Shown here: positions 31,640 through 40,140 of the stretch, one piece after another
How the letters are laid out: every line of letters starts with the position of its first letter
Position numbering within the stretch: the stretch's first letter is position 1
NCBI GenBank assembly: GCA_900465915.1
Contig: UBKJ01000016.1
Span: 1 to 64,000, forward strand
Direction of reading: 5' to 3'
Origin: Hyphomicrobiales bacterium
GTDB taxonomy: Bacteria > Pseudomonadota > Alphaproteobacteria > Rhizobiales > Rhizobiaceae
Length of the DNA stretch: 64,000 bases
Made by a program: the position numbers and the translations under genes
Notes under the pieces: model-generated
Seen by the model: the letters and a program-made list of their open reading frames with translations, nothing else
Database searches by the model: none
What the model was told of the DNA's origin: nothing

Positions 31640-33148
31640 ATGCTTGAAGCCCTGGGCCTGACCAAAGCCTTTCGCGAGCACAAGGCCTTGCAGTCGGTCG
31701 ACCTGTCCCTGAAAGCCGGCGAAGTCCACGCCCTGCTTGGCGAAAACGGCGCGGGCAAATCCACCCTGATCAACCTTCTGGTGGGAACCTTCGCGCCCAG
31801 CGGCGGGCGGCTTCGCATGGACGGCCGCGAATTTTCGGCCATGACGCCCGCTTTGGCGCGCGAGCTCGGCATCTCCGTGGTGTTCCAGGAATTCAGCCTG
31901 GCGCCCGATCTCACCGTCCTTGAAAATATCTTCCTGGGCCGCGAAAGGCGAAAAGGCGGCTTTCTCGATCACAAGACCATGCGCGCCGAGGCCGCGGCGC
32001 TTCTGGAGCGCCTGTCCTTCGATCTGCCGCTGGACACGCTGGTCAACCGGCTTTCGCGCGCGCAAAAGCAGATGGTCGAGATCGCCAAGGCTTTGCGCAT
32101 CTCGCCCAGGATCCTGATCCTGGACGAACCGACCGCTTCGCTCACCGACGGCGAGGCCGAGAAACTTTTCCACGCGGTCCGCACGCTGCGCGCCGAGGGC
32201 GTGGCGATCGTCTATGTTTCCCACCGCATGGCGGAAATACGCAATTTGTCGGATCGCGTCACCGTGCTGCGCGGCGGCCAGCGCATCGGCACGGTCAACA
32301 CGGCGGACGTCAGCGACGACGACCTGATCGAAATGATGGTCGGCCGTCCGGTGGAGCAGCTTTTCCCCGTCATCGAAGCGACGCCCAAGCATCGCGTCCT
32401 GGAAGTGGAGGACCTTTCCACCGCGGACGGCTCGGTCAGAAACGCCTCCTTCCATGGACGCGCGGGCGAAGTCATCGGTCTCGCCGGCCTCGTCGGCTGC
32501 GGCCGCAGCGAATTGTGCCGGGCCATTTTCGGCCTCGCCCCCGTCGCGTCGGGCAAGATCAGCCTTTCAGGAGCCGCTATCGCCCATCCGAAGCCGCATT
32601 CGATGCTGCGGCGCAAGCTTTGCTATTTTCCCGCCGACCGCGGCGCGGAGGGATTGGCGCTCACGCGTCCCGTCCGCGAGAACGTCACCATGGCCGGCCT
32701 GTGGCTGAAATCGCTGAGTATAGGGCCGTTCCTGAAGCGTCTGCGGGAAAGGGACCTCGTTCGCGGGCCGCTGGAGAAGCTCGGGCTGCGGCCGATGGCG
32801 CCCGAACGGCGCGTCCTGGCTTTCTCGGGCGGCAATCAGCAAAAGGTGATGCTGGCGCGCGGCCTGCTGCAATCCTTCGACGTCTATCTCTTCGACGAAC
32901 CCACCGTCGGCATCGACGTGGGCGCGAAGGTGGACGTGTACAACCTGATCAAGTCGCTGGCGGAATCCGGCGCCTGCGTCGTGGTGTCGACCTCCGAACT
33001 GCCGGAACTGCTCAACCTGTCCTCGCGCATCTACGTCATGCACGAAGGCAGGATCATGGCTGAAATCGACGAAGCCGAGAAATCGGAGACCGGCGTGCTC
33101 GCGCATTATTTCGGCCGACGCGAAGACGATATCAAGGTGCATCACTGA
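31640..33148 (+). CDS. CUT2-type ABC transporter ATP-binding protein
   Basis: A 502-residue double-NBD ATPase of the RbsA type. NBD1: Walker A GENGAGKST near residue 37, LSRAQKQMVEIAKAL and ILDEPTASL. NBD2: degenerate P-loop VGCGRSE, intact signature FSGGNQQKVMLARGL and Walker B LFDEPTVGIDVG, so unlike the first CUT2 ATPase of the window (400-1968) the second Walker B keeps its glutamate. The ATG at 31640 has GGAG 8 bp upstream; an earlier in-frame ATG (31625) is less well placed. The stop overlaps the next start (TGATG). Confidence 0.92.
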   Translation: MLEALGLTKAFREHKALQSVDLSLKAGEVHALLGENGAGKSTLINLLVGTFAPSGGRLRMDGREFSAMTPALARELGISVVFQEFSLAPDLTVLENIFLGRERRKGGFLDHKTMRAEAAALLERLSFDLPLDTLVNRLSRAQKQMVEIAKALRISPRILILDEPTASLTDGEAEKLFHAVRTLRAEGVAIVYVSHRMAEIRNLSDRVTVLRGGQRIGTVNTADVSDDDLIEMMVGRPVEQLFPVIEATPKHRVLEVEDLSTADGSVRNASFHGRAGEVIGLAGLVGCGRSELCRAIFGLAPVASGKISLSGAAIAHPKPHSMLRRKLCYFPADRGAEGLALTRPVRENVTMAGLWLKSLSIGPFLKRLRERDLVRGPLEKLGLRPMAPERRVLAFSGGNQQKVMLARGLLQSFDVYLFDEPTVGIDVGAKVDVYNLIKSLAESGACVVVSTSELPELLNLSSRIYVMHEGRIMAEIDEAEKSETGVLAHYFGRREDDIKVHH

Positions 33149-34158
33149 TGAGCGATCTCACCACGAAAAGCCCTGCGCCGACGGCTTCCGCGTCCGGGCT
33201 CGAAAGATTCGCCGTCAATGGCGGCGTATTGGCGCTCTGCCTGATCGCGGTGACCATCGTCACGGCGGCGATCGAGCCGCGTTTCATGACGCGGCTCAAC
33301 ATCATCAACGTCCTGCGCAACTTCGCCTTTCTGGCCCTGCCCTCCCTGGCCCAGATGCTGGTCATGATCACCGGCGGCTTCGATCTTTCCGTCGGCGCCG
33401 TCATGGCCATTTCCTCGGTCCTGACCGCCATGACGATGCTCGCCTTGACGCCGCTCATGCCCGGCATGGACGTCGCCATCGTCCTCGTCGCCATGATCGC
33501 GGCGTGCGGCTTCGGCGCGGCGGTCGGCCTCGTGAACGGCCTGCTGGTCGCCCTGTTCAACCTATCGGCCTTTATGGTCACGCTGGCCGTCACCTCGGCG
33601 CTGATGGGAATCATCCTCTATTTCACCCAGGGCATTCCCGTTTACGGGGTGCTGGATTCCTTCATCTCCGCCGTCGGACGCGGCAACATGTTCGGCGTCC
33701 CCACCGTCACGGCCATAGCGCTCGCCATCGCCGTCTGCATGGTCGTCATGCAGCGCAAATCGGCGCTCGGCCGCCACTTCTACGCGGTGGGCAGCGACGC
33801 GCGCGCCGCGCGGCTTTCGGGGGTGAAGGTCAAGCACACGATTGTCGGCGCCTATGTCCTGGCGGGCGTGCTCTCGGCCTTCTGCGGCTTCCTGATGACC
33901 TCCCGGCTCGGCTCCGGCCAGGCGACCTTCGGCGACACGCTCGCGCTTCAGACCATCGCGGCCGCGGTCATCGGCGGCGTCTCGCTGCGCGGCGGCGTCG
34001 GCCGCGCCGAAATCGTCGTGCTGGCCTCGCTTTTCCTGTCCGTGCTCGCCAACGCCATGAACATCCTGCAGTTCAACAGCAAATACCAGACGCTGATGCT
34101 GGGCGTCGTTCTGATCGGCGCCCTGGCGAGCGAACGCCTGCTTTCGCGGAGGAACTAA
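33148..34158 (+). CDS. CUT2-type ABC transporter permease (first)
   Basis: A 336-residue RbsC-like permease with ITGGFDLSVGAVMAIS near residue 72, YAVGSDARAARLSGV near residue 212 and VIGGVSLRGGVGRAE near residue 275. One-base overlaps with the ATPase gene upstream and the second permease gene downstream make a tightly coupled trio. The pair of non-identical permeases mirrors the LacI-controlled transporter at 400-5245. Confidence 0.92.
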   Translation: MSDLTTKSPAPTASASGLERFAVNGGVLALCLIAVTIVTAAIEPRFMTRLNIINVLRNFAFLALPSLAQMLVMITGGFDLSVGAVMAISSVLTAMTMLALTPLMPGMDVAIVLVAMIAACGFGAAVGLVNGLLVALFNLSAFMVTLAVTSALMGIILYFTQGIPVYGVLDSFISAVGRGNMFGVPTVTAIALAIAVCMVVMQRKSALGRHFYAVGSDARAARLSGVKVKHTIVGAYVLAGVLSAFCGFLMTSRLGSGQATFGDTLALQTIAAAVIGGVSLRGGVGRAEIVVLASLFLSVLANAMNILQFNSKYQTLMLGVVLIGALASERLLSRRN

Positions 34159-35123
34159 TGTCACCACTTGCCGATCAGTCCCGCGGCGGCTTTTCATGGG
34201 CGCGGTTCCTTCAGACGGGCGCCCTGCCGATCGCCATCGTCATCGTCTTCGCCGTGTTCGGCGTCCTGGACGAACGCGTCTGGTCCCCGTCCAATATCCT
34301 CAACATCGCCGTGCAGGCGAGCTATCTGGCGATCTTCGCCATGGCGCAGACCATGGTCATCCTGACCCGCGGCTTCGATCTGTCGCTCGGCGTCAGCGTA
34401 TCGCTCGCCAGCGTCGTGGCCGCGCTCGCCATGAGCGGGGGCTCCTCGCTCGCGGCCGGGCTCGCCGCCGGCGTCGGCGTCGCGACGGCCGTGGGCTTCG
34501 TCAACGGTCTGTTCGTGGCCGGAGCCGGCATCAATCCCTTCGTCGTCACCCTGGGCATGGCCAACATCATCCTGGCGCTGGCTTCGACCGTCAGCGGCGG
34601 ATTTCCGGTCACCGGCCTGCCGGACAGTTTCAGCGCCATTCTCGCGCAAGGCTCCTTCCTCGGCGTCCCGGCGCCGCTCGCGCTGGCGCTCGTCGTCTTC
34701 GTGGTCCTGCAGGCGCTTCTGCAAATCACCCGTTTTGGGCGCAGCCTCTATATTCTCGGCGCCAATCCGGCGGCCGCACGCGCCGCCGGCATCCGCGCCG
34801 TGCCGGTCCTGACGGCGGCCTACACGCTCTGCGGCCTGCTGATCGGCCTCGGGGCCATGATGCTCACGGCGCGCACCGGCTCCGGCGAGCCCAATCTCGG
34901 CGGCAACCTGACGCTGGAATCCATCGCCGCCGCCGTCGTGGGCGGGGTCAAGCTGTCGGGCGGCGAAGGCGGCGTCGGCGCCGCGGTCCTCGGCGCCCTT
35001 TTCATCACTGTATTGTCCAACGGCATGAATCTCGTGCAGGTCGACGGCTATCTGCAACAGATCTGCCTCGGCCTCATCATCATCGTCAGCCTTATCGTCA
35101 GCCGCCAGGAACTGCGGCGCTGA
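34158..35123 (+). CDS. CUT2-type ABC transporter permease (second)
   Basis: A 321-residue RbsC-like permease that starts in a TAATG overlap. It has LTRGFDLSLGVSVSLAS near residue 70, YILGANPAAARAAGI near residue 197 and VVGGVKLSGGEGGVG near residue 260. Together with the first permease it completes the importer. 22 bp with a GAGGAATC ribosome binding site separate it from the hydantoinase subunit A gene, so transporter and enzymes form one operon. Confidence 0.92.
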   Translation: MSPLADQSRGGFSWARFLQTGALPIAIVIVFAVFGVLDERVWSPSNILNIAVQASYLAIFAMAQTMVILTRGFDLSLGVSVSLASVVAALAMSGGSSLAAGLAAGVGVATAVGFVNGLFVAGAGINPFVVTLGMANIILALASTVSGGFPVTGLPDSFSAILAQGSFLGVPAPLALALVVFVVLQALLQITRFGRSLYILGANPAAARAAGIRAVPVLTAAYTLCGLLIGLGAMMLTARTGSGEPNLGGNLTLESIAAAVVGGVKLSGGEGGVGAAVLGALFITVLSNGMNLVQVDGYLQQICLGLIIIVSLIVSRQELRR

Positions 35124-35145
35124 AACCATCCTCCGAGGAATCATC

Positions 35146-37206
35146 ATGGCATACCAGGTTTGCATCGATATCGGCGGCACGTTCACCGATTGCCTCGTTT
35201 CCAACAGCAAGGGCGAGATCTCGATCTTCAAGTCGCCGACGACGCCGGGCGAATTCGAAAAGGGCTTCATCGACGTCCTGCACGTGGCCGCCGAAGGCTA
35301 CGGTCTTTCGCCCGAGGCCTTCATGCGCGAGATCGACCTGATCGTGCACGGCTCGACGGTCTCCACCAACGCCCTGGTCGAACGCAAGACCGTCAAGGTC
35401 GGACTGCTGCTGACGGAGGGGCACCAGGATATCCTCGTCCTGCGCGAAGGCCCGCGCAAAGGCGCGTTTCAGTGGAAGCTCGACTATCCCGAGCCCTATG
35501 TTCCGCGGCACTTGACCAAGACGGTCGGCGGGCGCATAGACGCACGCGGCCGCGTGCTGAAGCCGCTTTCGACCGACGACGTGCAGAAGGCGGCGGCGGC
35601 GCTGAAGGCCGCCGATGTCGAAGCAGTCGCCGTCGGCCTGCTGTGGTCGGTGGTCAATCCCGAGCACGAGCTGGCGGTGCGCGAAATCCTGGAGCGCGAG
35701 CTGCCGGGCGTGCCGGTCACGCTCAGCCACGAGATCAATCCGATGCCGCGCGAATACAAGCGCATCATCGCCGCCGCGATCGACGCCTCCATCAATCCGA
35801 TCGTGCGCACCTATATCGAAAAGCTGCAACAGGCCCTGCTGCGGGAGAATTTCAGCGGCGAGCTCCTGCTCGCCAATTGCGTCGGCGGCATGATGCCCGT
35901 CGCCGAAATGATCCGCAAACCGATCTACAGCGTCATGTCCGGCCCGACGCTGGCGCCGATGGCGGCGCTGGCCCTGTCGGACGAGCCGGACATCATCGTC
36001 GGCGACATGGGCGGCACGACGTTCGACGTCTCGGCGCTGCGCGAACATCATATCATCGTCACGCCCGACAGCATGATCCATGACGATTCCCTCGGCATTC
36101 CCAAGGTCGACGTGCGCTCCGTCGGGGCCGGCGGCGGGTCCATCGCCTTCGTGGACGACGGCGGCCTCCTGCATGTCGGCCCGCACAGCGCCGGCGCGCG
36201 GCCCGGCCCGGCCTGCTATCAGAAGGGCGGCGTCGAGCCGACCGTCACGGACGCCAACGTGGTTCTCGGCATCGTCGACCCGGATTACTTTCTGGGCGGC
36301 AAGATGAAGCTCAGCCGCGATCTGGCCGAACAGGCCGTCGCCAAGGTGGCGCGCCGGCTCGGCGTCTCCACCGAGGAAGCCGCCTACGCCATCTACACCA
36401 CCAGCAACCACAACATGGTGGCGGCCATCGAGGAGATCACGGTCCGCGAGGGCATCAATCCGCGTGAGAGCTTCTTCGTCTGCGGCGGCGGCGCCACGGC
36501 GATCCATATCGCCGATATGGCCGACATCCTGCAGTTGCGTCGCTACATGATCCCGCGCTTCATGGCCGGCCTCAGCGCCTTCGGCGGCCTGATCTCCGAC
36601 ATCCGGCGCGAGGACACGGCGGTGCTGCTCACCTCCAGCGCCCGTTTCGATCCCGCCGCCGTCACCGAGGCGCTGGACAAGCTCAAGGCCATCGGCGACG
36701 CCTTCCTCGCGGAAGCCGGCGTGCCGGTCGAAAACCGGCGTTTCGAGTTCTCGTTCCTCGGCCGCTACGAATATCAATCCTTCGAGATCGAAGTTCCTTT
36801 CGCCTTGTCGGACGGAAAGATCGGCGACGGCGACCTCGCGACGCTGGTCGAGGACTTCCATCGCATGCATGAGCGCATCTATTCGATCCGGTCGGACGGC
36901 GACATCGTCGAATTCACGGCCTGGAAGCTGCGCGCCATCGGCAAGCGGGCGGGGCAAGACGTGTGGCGTGATTACACCCTCGCCGACCATCAGGGCCCGG
37001 TCACGCCCAAGACCCATCGTCCCGTCTACAGCCACAAGGCCGGAGCGACCGAGAACCTGCCGGTATACGAGCTGGGCCTGCTCGGCGCCGGCGCGCAGGT
37101 CGCCGGCCCCTGCCTGGTCGATGCGGAAACCTTCACCGCATATCTGAAGCCGGGCCATGACGGGCGCGTCGACCGGCATGGCAATCTTGTCGTCCAGGTC
37201 GGCTGA
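35146..37206 (+). CDS. hyuA: Hydantoinase/oxoprolinase family protein, subunit A
   Basis: A 686-residue ATPase subunit of the N-methylhydantoinase/5-oxoprolinase/acetone-carboxylase superfamily. The ASKHA-type phosphate loop DIGGTFTDCLV is at residues 6-16, HGSTVSTNAL near residue 67, GDMGGTTFDVSA near residue 286 and SVGAGGGSIAFVD near residue 325. These proteins hydrolyse ATP to open amide rings (hydantoins, 5-oxoproline) or to activate ketones with a partner subunit, here the downstream gene. The presence of both subunits and no third subunit argues against acetone carboxylase. The substrate is probably the compound imported by the preceding transporter. Confidence 0.9.
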   Translation: MAYQVCIDIGGTFTDCLVSNSKGEISIFKSPTTPGEFEKGFIDVLHVAAEGYGLSPEAFMREIDLIVHGSTVSTNALVERKTVKVGLLLTEGHQDILVLREGPRKGAFQWKLDYPEPYVPRHLTKTVGGRIDARGRVLKPLSTDDVQKAAAALKAADVEAVAVGLLWSVVNPEHELAVREILERELPGVPVTLSHEINPMPREYKRIIAAAIDASINPIVRTYIEKLQQALLRENFSGELLLANCVGGMMPVAEMIRKPIYSVMSGPTLAPMAALALSDEPDIIVGDMGGTTFDVSALREHHIIVTPDSMIHDDSLGIPKVDVRSVGAGGGSIAFVDDGGLLHVGPHSAGARPGPACYQKGGVEPTVTDANVVLGIVDPDYFLGGKMKLSRDLAEQAVAKVARRLGVSTEEAAYAIYTTSNHNMVAAIEEITVREGINPRESFFVCGGGATAIHIADMADILQLRRYMIPRFMAGLSAFGGLISDIRREDTAVLLTSSARFDPAAVTEALDKLKAIGDAFLAEAGVPVENRRFEFSFLGRYEYQSFEIEVPFALSDGKIGDGDLATLVEDFHRMHERIYSIRSDGDIVEFTAWKLRAIGKRAGQDVWRDYTLADHQGPVTPKTHRPVYSHKAGATENLPVYELGLLGAGAQVAGPCLVDAETFTAYLKPGHDGRVDRHGNLVVQVG

Positions 37207-37234
37207 AACCAACGCTTTTGGAAGGAATTTCGCA

Positions 37235-39031
37235 ATGAACAAGCAAACTTCTGTCGAAGCGCCGATCGGCGGACGCCGTGTCGATCCGTTCCTCATGTCG
37301 GTCCTCAAAAGCCGGTTCGAGGCCATCGTCCGTGAAATGACCCTGGTGGTGATGCGGGCCAGCCGCTCCGCCGTCATCAAGAACGCGCGCGATTTCAGCT
37401 GCGCCATCCTGACCTACGATCACCGGCTGGTGTCGGTGGAGGACGCGCTTCCCATCCACGTCATGTCGATGGACCTCGCCACGCGGCCGATCACACAACT
37501 GTTCGACGACATCAAGCAGGGCGACATCTTCTTCAACAACTGCCCCTTCACCGGCGGCACCCATCACGCCGACCTGATCGTCGCCATGCCGGTCTTCCAC
37601 AATGGCGAGCCGCTGTTCTGGATGATGGCGCTGTCGCATCACGCCGACACCGGCGCGCCGGTCCCCTCGACCTACCTGCCCTTCGCCAAGAACATCTTCG
37701 AGGAAGGCATGCATTTTCCCTGCGTCCGCGTCGCGCAGGACTATAAGGAGAAGGCGGACATCCTGCGCATCGGCTCCATGCGCAACCGGGTGCCGGAGCT
37801 CTGGCTCGGCGACGTGCGCGCCCAGATCGGCGCATGCCGCACCGGCGAGCGGCGCATCGCCGAGCTTCTCGAACGCTACGACCGCGACACCTTGATGAAC
37901 TTCGTCGAGGACTGGTTCGACTATGGCGCGCGCTGCGCCAAGGCGGCGATCAGGAAGCTTCCCGCCGGGCGCTACAGCTACGAAGTGCGCCACGATCCCG
38001 TTCCCGGCGTCGCCGACGAAGGCGTGCCGGTGCGGCTGACCATCGACGTCGATCCCGAACAGGGGGAAATCACCGTCGACGTGCGCGACAATATCGACAA
38101 CCTGCCCGGCGGGCTCAATCTTTCCGAAAACACCTGCACCGGCTCCTGCCGCATCGGGGTCTTCAACAATCTGGACGAAAGCGTTCCCCATAACGAGGGC
38201 GCGAAATCGCAGATCAAGGTGCTGATGCGCGAGGGCAGCGTCATCGGCAAGCCGAAATATCCCGTCGGCACCTCCGTAGCGACCACCAATGTCAACGATC
38301 GCCTGATGGTCGCGGGCAATTGCGTGTTTTCGCAGATGGGCGCGCCGCACGGACAGGCCGAAAGCGGCTCGCATCTGCCGGCCGGCGTCGGCGTCATCTC
38401 CGGGGCGGACCCGTTCAAAGACGGCCGCGGCTATGTCAACCAGATCTTCATCGGCTACGCCGGCGGCGGCGCCCGCAGCGGCTATGACGGTTGGCTGACC
38501 TATTGCGGGCCGGCCAATGGCGGGTTGATCCAGCTCGATTCGGTGGAGGTCGATGAATCGATGTATCCCATCGTCATCGAAAGCCGCGGCGTGGTGCCGG
38601 ATTCGCAAGGCTATGGCGAGTTCGAAGGCGCTCCCACCATGGGCGGCGTCTTCTATCCGCTGGAGCACGACATGACCATCGTCTACGCGGCGGACGGCAC
38701 GGCCTTCCCGCCGCGCGGCGTGCTCGGCGGCGGAACCGGCAAGGCGAGCGAAACCGTCAAGATCACGCCGGACGGCGAGAAACATACGCTGCCGGCCTTC
38801 GCCGAGATCGTCATCGAGAAGAACGCCAAGATCGCCTTCACCGCCAGCGGCGGCGGCGGTTACGGCGATCCGCTCAAGCGCGATCCGCGGCGCGTCGCGG
38901 CCTCCGTCAATCGCGGTTGGCTCAGCGTCGAAAAGGCTCGCTCCGCCTATCGCGTGGCGCTGGTCGAAAATGGGCAGGAGGCCGGGCTTTTCGAGGTGGA
39001 CGCCGGCGCGACCGCCGCGCTCCGGGCCTGA
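37235..39031 (+). CDS. hyuB: Hydantoinase/oxoprolinase family protein, subunit B
   Basis: A 598-residue HyuB-type catalytic partner of subunit A. It has DPFLMSVLKSRFEAIVREM at the N-terminus, RSAVIKNARDFSCAIL, the FFNNCPFTGGTHHADL metal-site region near residue 110, a central YSYEVRHDPVP beta region, and C-terminal GGTGKASETVKI and SGGGGYGDPLKRDP, all conserved in HyuB. The ATG at 37235 follows GGAAGG, 28 bp after subunit A. It precedes a kinase and a PLP enzyme on the same strand. Confidence 0.9.
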   Translation: MNKQTSVEAPIGGRRVDPFLMSVLKSRFEAIVREMTLVVMRASRSAVIKNARDFSCAILTYDHRLVSVEDALPIHVMSMDLATRPITQLFDDIKQGDIFFNNCPFTGGTHHADLIVAMPVFHNGEPLFWMMALSHHADTGAPVPSTYLPFAKNIFEEGMHFPCVRVAQDYKEKADILRIGSMRNRVPELWLGDVRAQIGACRTGERRIAELLERYDRDTLMNFVEDWFDYGARCAKAAIRKLPAGRYSYEVRHDPVPGVADEGVPVRLTIDVDPEQGEITVDVRDNIDNLPGGLNLSENTCTGSCRIGVFNNLDESVPHNEGAKSQIKVLMREGSVIGKPKYPVGTSVATTNVNDRLMVAGNCVFSQMGAPHGQAESGSHLPAGVGVISGADPFKDGRGYVNQIFIGYAGGGARSGYDGWLTYCGPANGGLIQLDSVEVDESMYPIVIESRGVVPDSQGYGEFEGAPTMGGVFYPLEHDMTIVYAADGTAFPPRGVLGGGTGKASETVKITPDGEKHTLPAFAEIVIEKNAKIAFTASGGGGYGDPLKRDPRRVAASVNRGWLSVEKARSAYRVALVENGQEAGLFEVDAGATAALRA

Positions 39032-39038
39032 AACACGG

Positions 39039-39072
39039 AGCTTGCCCCTGCAACGGAAAACGGGGGCGAGCT
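39039..39072 (+). other. Hairpin between hyuB and the kinase gene
   Basis: AGCTTGCCCC (39039-39048) pairs with GGGGCGAGCT (39063-39072), ten pairs including one G-U, with a 14-nt loop. It begins 8 bp past the hyuB stop and is followed by TACCCAAAAG. It may attenuate expression of the kinase and PLP-enzyme genes relative to hyuAB. Confidence 0.4.
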
Positions 39073-39105
39073 TACCCAAAAGATTGTGCGGAAAAGGAAT
39101 TTTCA

Positions 39106-40140
39106 GTGGTCGCGCAAAACGCATTCAGCGCAAAAATAGAAAAAACGCCGCTCGACCGCGTGGAAATGCTCGCTCACCGTCATTTCGGCGTGGCGGGAAC
39201 GGCGAGCGTTCTGTCGAGCGAACGTGACGAAACGTTCCTCATCCGCACGTCCGGCGGGGCCGGCTACATCCTGAAGATCGCCAGTCCCCAGGAACGCGCC
39301 GACATATTGCAGTTTCAAACGGAAGCGCTCGCGCATCTGAGCGCAAAACGCCTCGCCGTTCCCGTGCCGCGCCCTGTATTCGACAAGGACGGGGCCGGTT
39401 TGGTCGTCCTGCCGGACGACGGCGGAATCCGCATCATGCGTATGCTGACCTATATGGAGGGCGTTCTGCTGAGCAGCGCGCCGCGCCTGCCGGGGCAGAT
39501 GAGCGGGCTGGGGCGAGCGCTCGCCTCCATCGGCGTCGGACTGGCCGATTTTTCCCGGGAAGCTCCGCAGCAAGAGCTCATCTGGGATCTCTGTCGCGCC
39601 TCCGGCCTGCGCCAGTTCGTTCCGCATGTGGCGACGAAACGTCAGGCGATCGTGGTCCAGGCTCTCGACGCTTATGACAGGATGGTGGACGGCGTCTGGT
39701 CCGACCTGCCCCGCCAGGTCATTCACAACGATTTCAACCCGCACAATATCGTCGTGGACGCCGATGCGCCCGACCGCGTCAGCGGCGTCATCGACTTCGG
39801 CGACATGGTCAAGGCGCCCGCCGTCAACGACCTCGCCGTAGCGCTCGCCTATCACGTATTCGCAGGTCCCGGCCTCGAAGACGTCTTGGCGATATTGCGC
39901 GCCTATAACGCCGTCCGCCCGCTTTCCGCGCCCGAATTCGACTGCCTGCCGACGCTATTGCGCACCCGCCTCGCCATGACCATGATCATTTCCGAATGGC
40001 GTTCGTCGCTGCATCCCGAAAACAGCCGCTACATCCTGCGCAATCACGCGGCCGCCCATGCGGGCCTGCTCAAGCTGGCCGGCCGCAGCGACGCCGAACT
40101 CGCCACCTTTTTCAGAAACTCGACAGGAGACGCGGCATGA
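39106..40140 (+). CDS. APH-fold small-molecule kinase (hydroxylysine/amino-alcohol kinase-like)
   Basis: A 344-residue aminoglycoside-phosphotransferase-fold kinase. An N-lobe lysine lies in GGAGYILKIAS near residue 50; the catalytic loop is VIHNDFNPHNIVV near residue 206, and the metal-binding Asp is in VIDFGDMV near residue 230. The start is a GTG at 39106 with AAGGA 8 bp upstream. The stop overlaps the next gene's ATG by ATGA. Its coupling to a phospho-lyase-like PLP enzyme mirrors the mammalian pair of hydroxylysine kinase and 5-phosphohydroxylysine phospho-lyase, and bacterial ethanolamine-kinase/phospho-lyase pairs. An antibiotic-resistance role is unlikely in this context. Confidence 0.85.
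   Translation: MVAQNAFSAKIEKTPLDRVEMLAHRHFGVAGTASVLSSERDETFLIRTSGGAGYILKIASPQERADILQFQTEALAHLSAKRLAVPVPRPVFDKDGAGLVVLPDDGGIRIMRMLTYMEGVLLSSAPRLPGQMSGLGRALASIGVGLADFSREAPQQELIWDLCRASGLRQFVPHVATKRQAIVVQALDAYDRMVDGVWSDLPRQVIHNDFNPHNIVVDADAPDRVSGVIDFGDMVKAPAVNDLAVALAYHVFAGPGLEDVLAILRAYNAVRPLSAPEFDCLPTLLRTRLAMTMIISEWRSSLHPENSRYILRNHAAAHAGLLKLAGRSDAELATFFRNSTGDAA

Noticed and set aside
35098..37407. A 769-codon minus-strand open frame opposite hyuA
   Set aside because: Antisense shadow of hyuA in GC-rich DNA; low-complexity Asp/Gly/His/Arg composition and no motif.
39106..40140. Aminoglycoside resistance kinase
   Set aside because: The fold is that of APH enzymes, but the ATGA coupling to a phospho-lyase-like PLP enzyme and the catabolic operon point to a metabolic amino-alcohol substrate.
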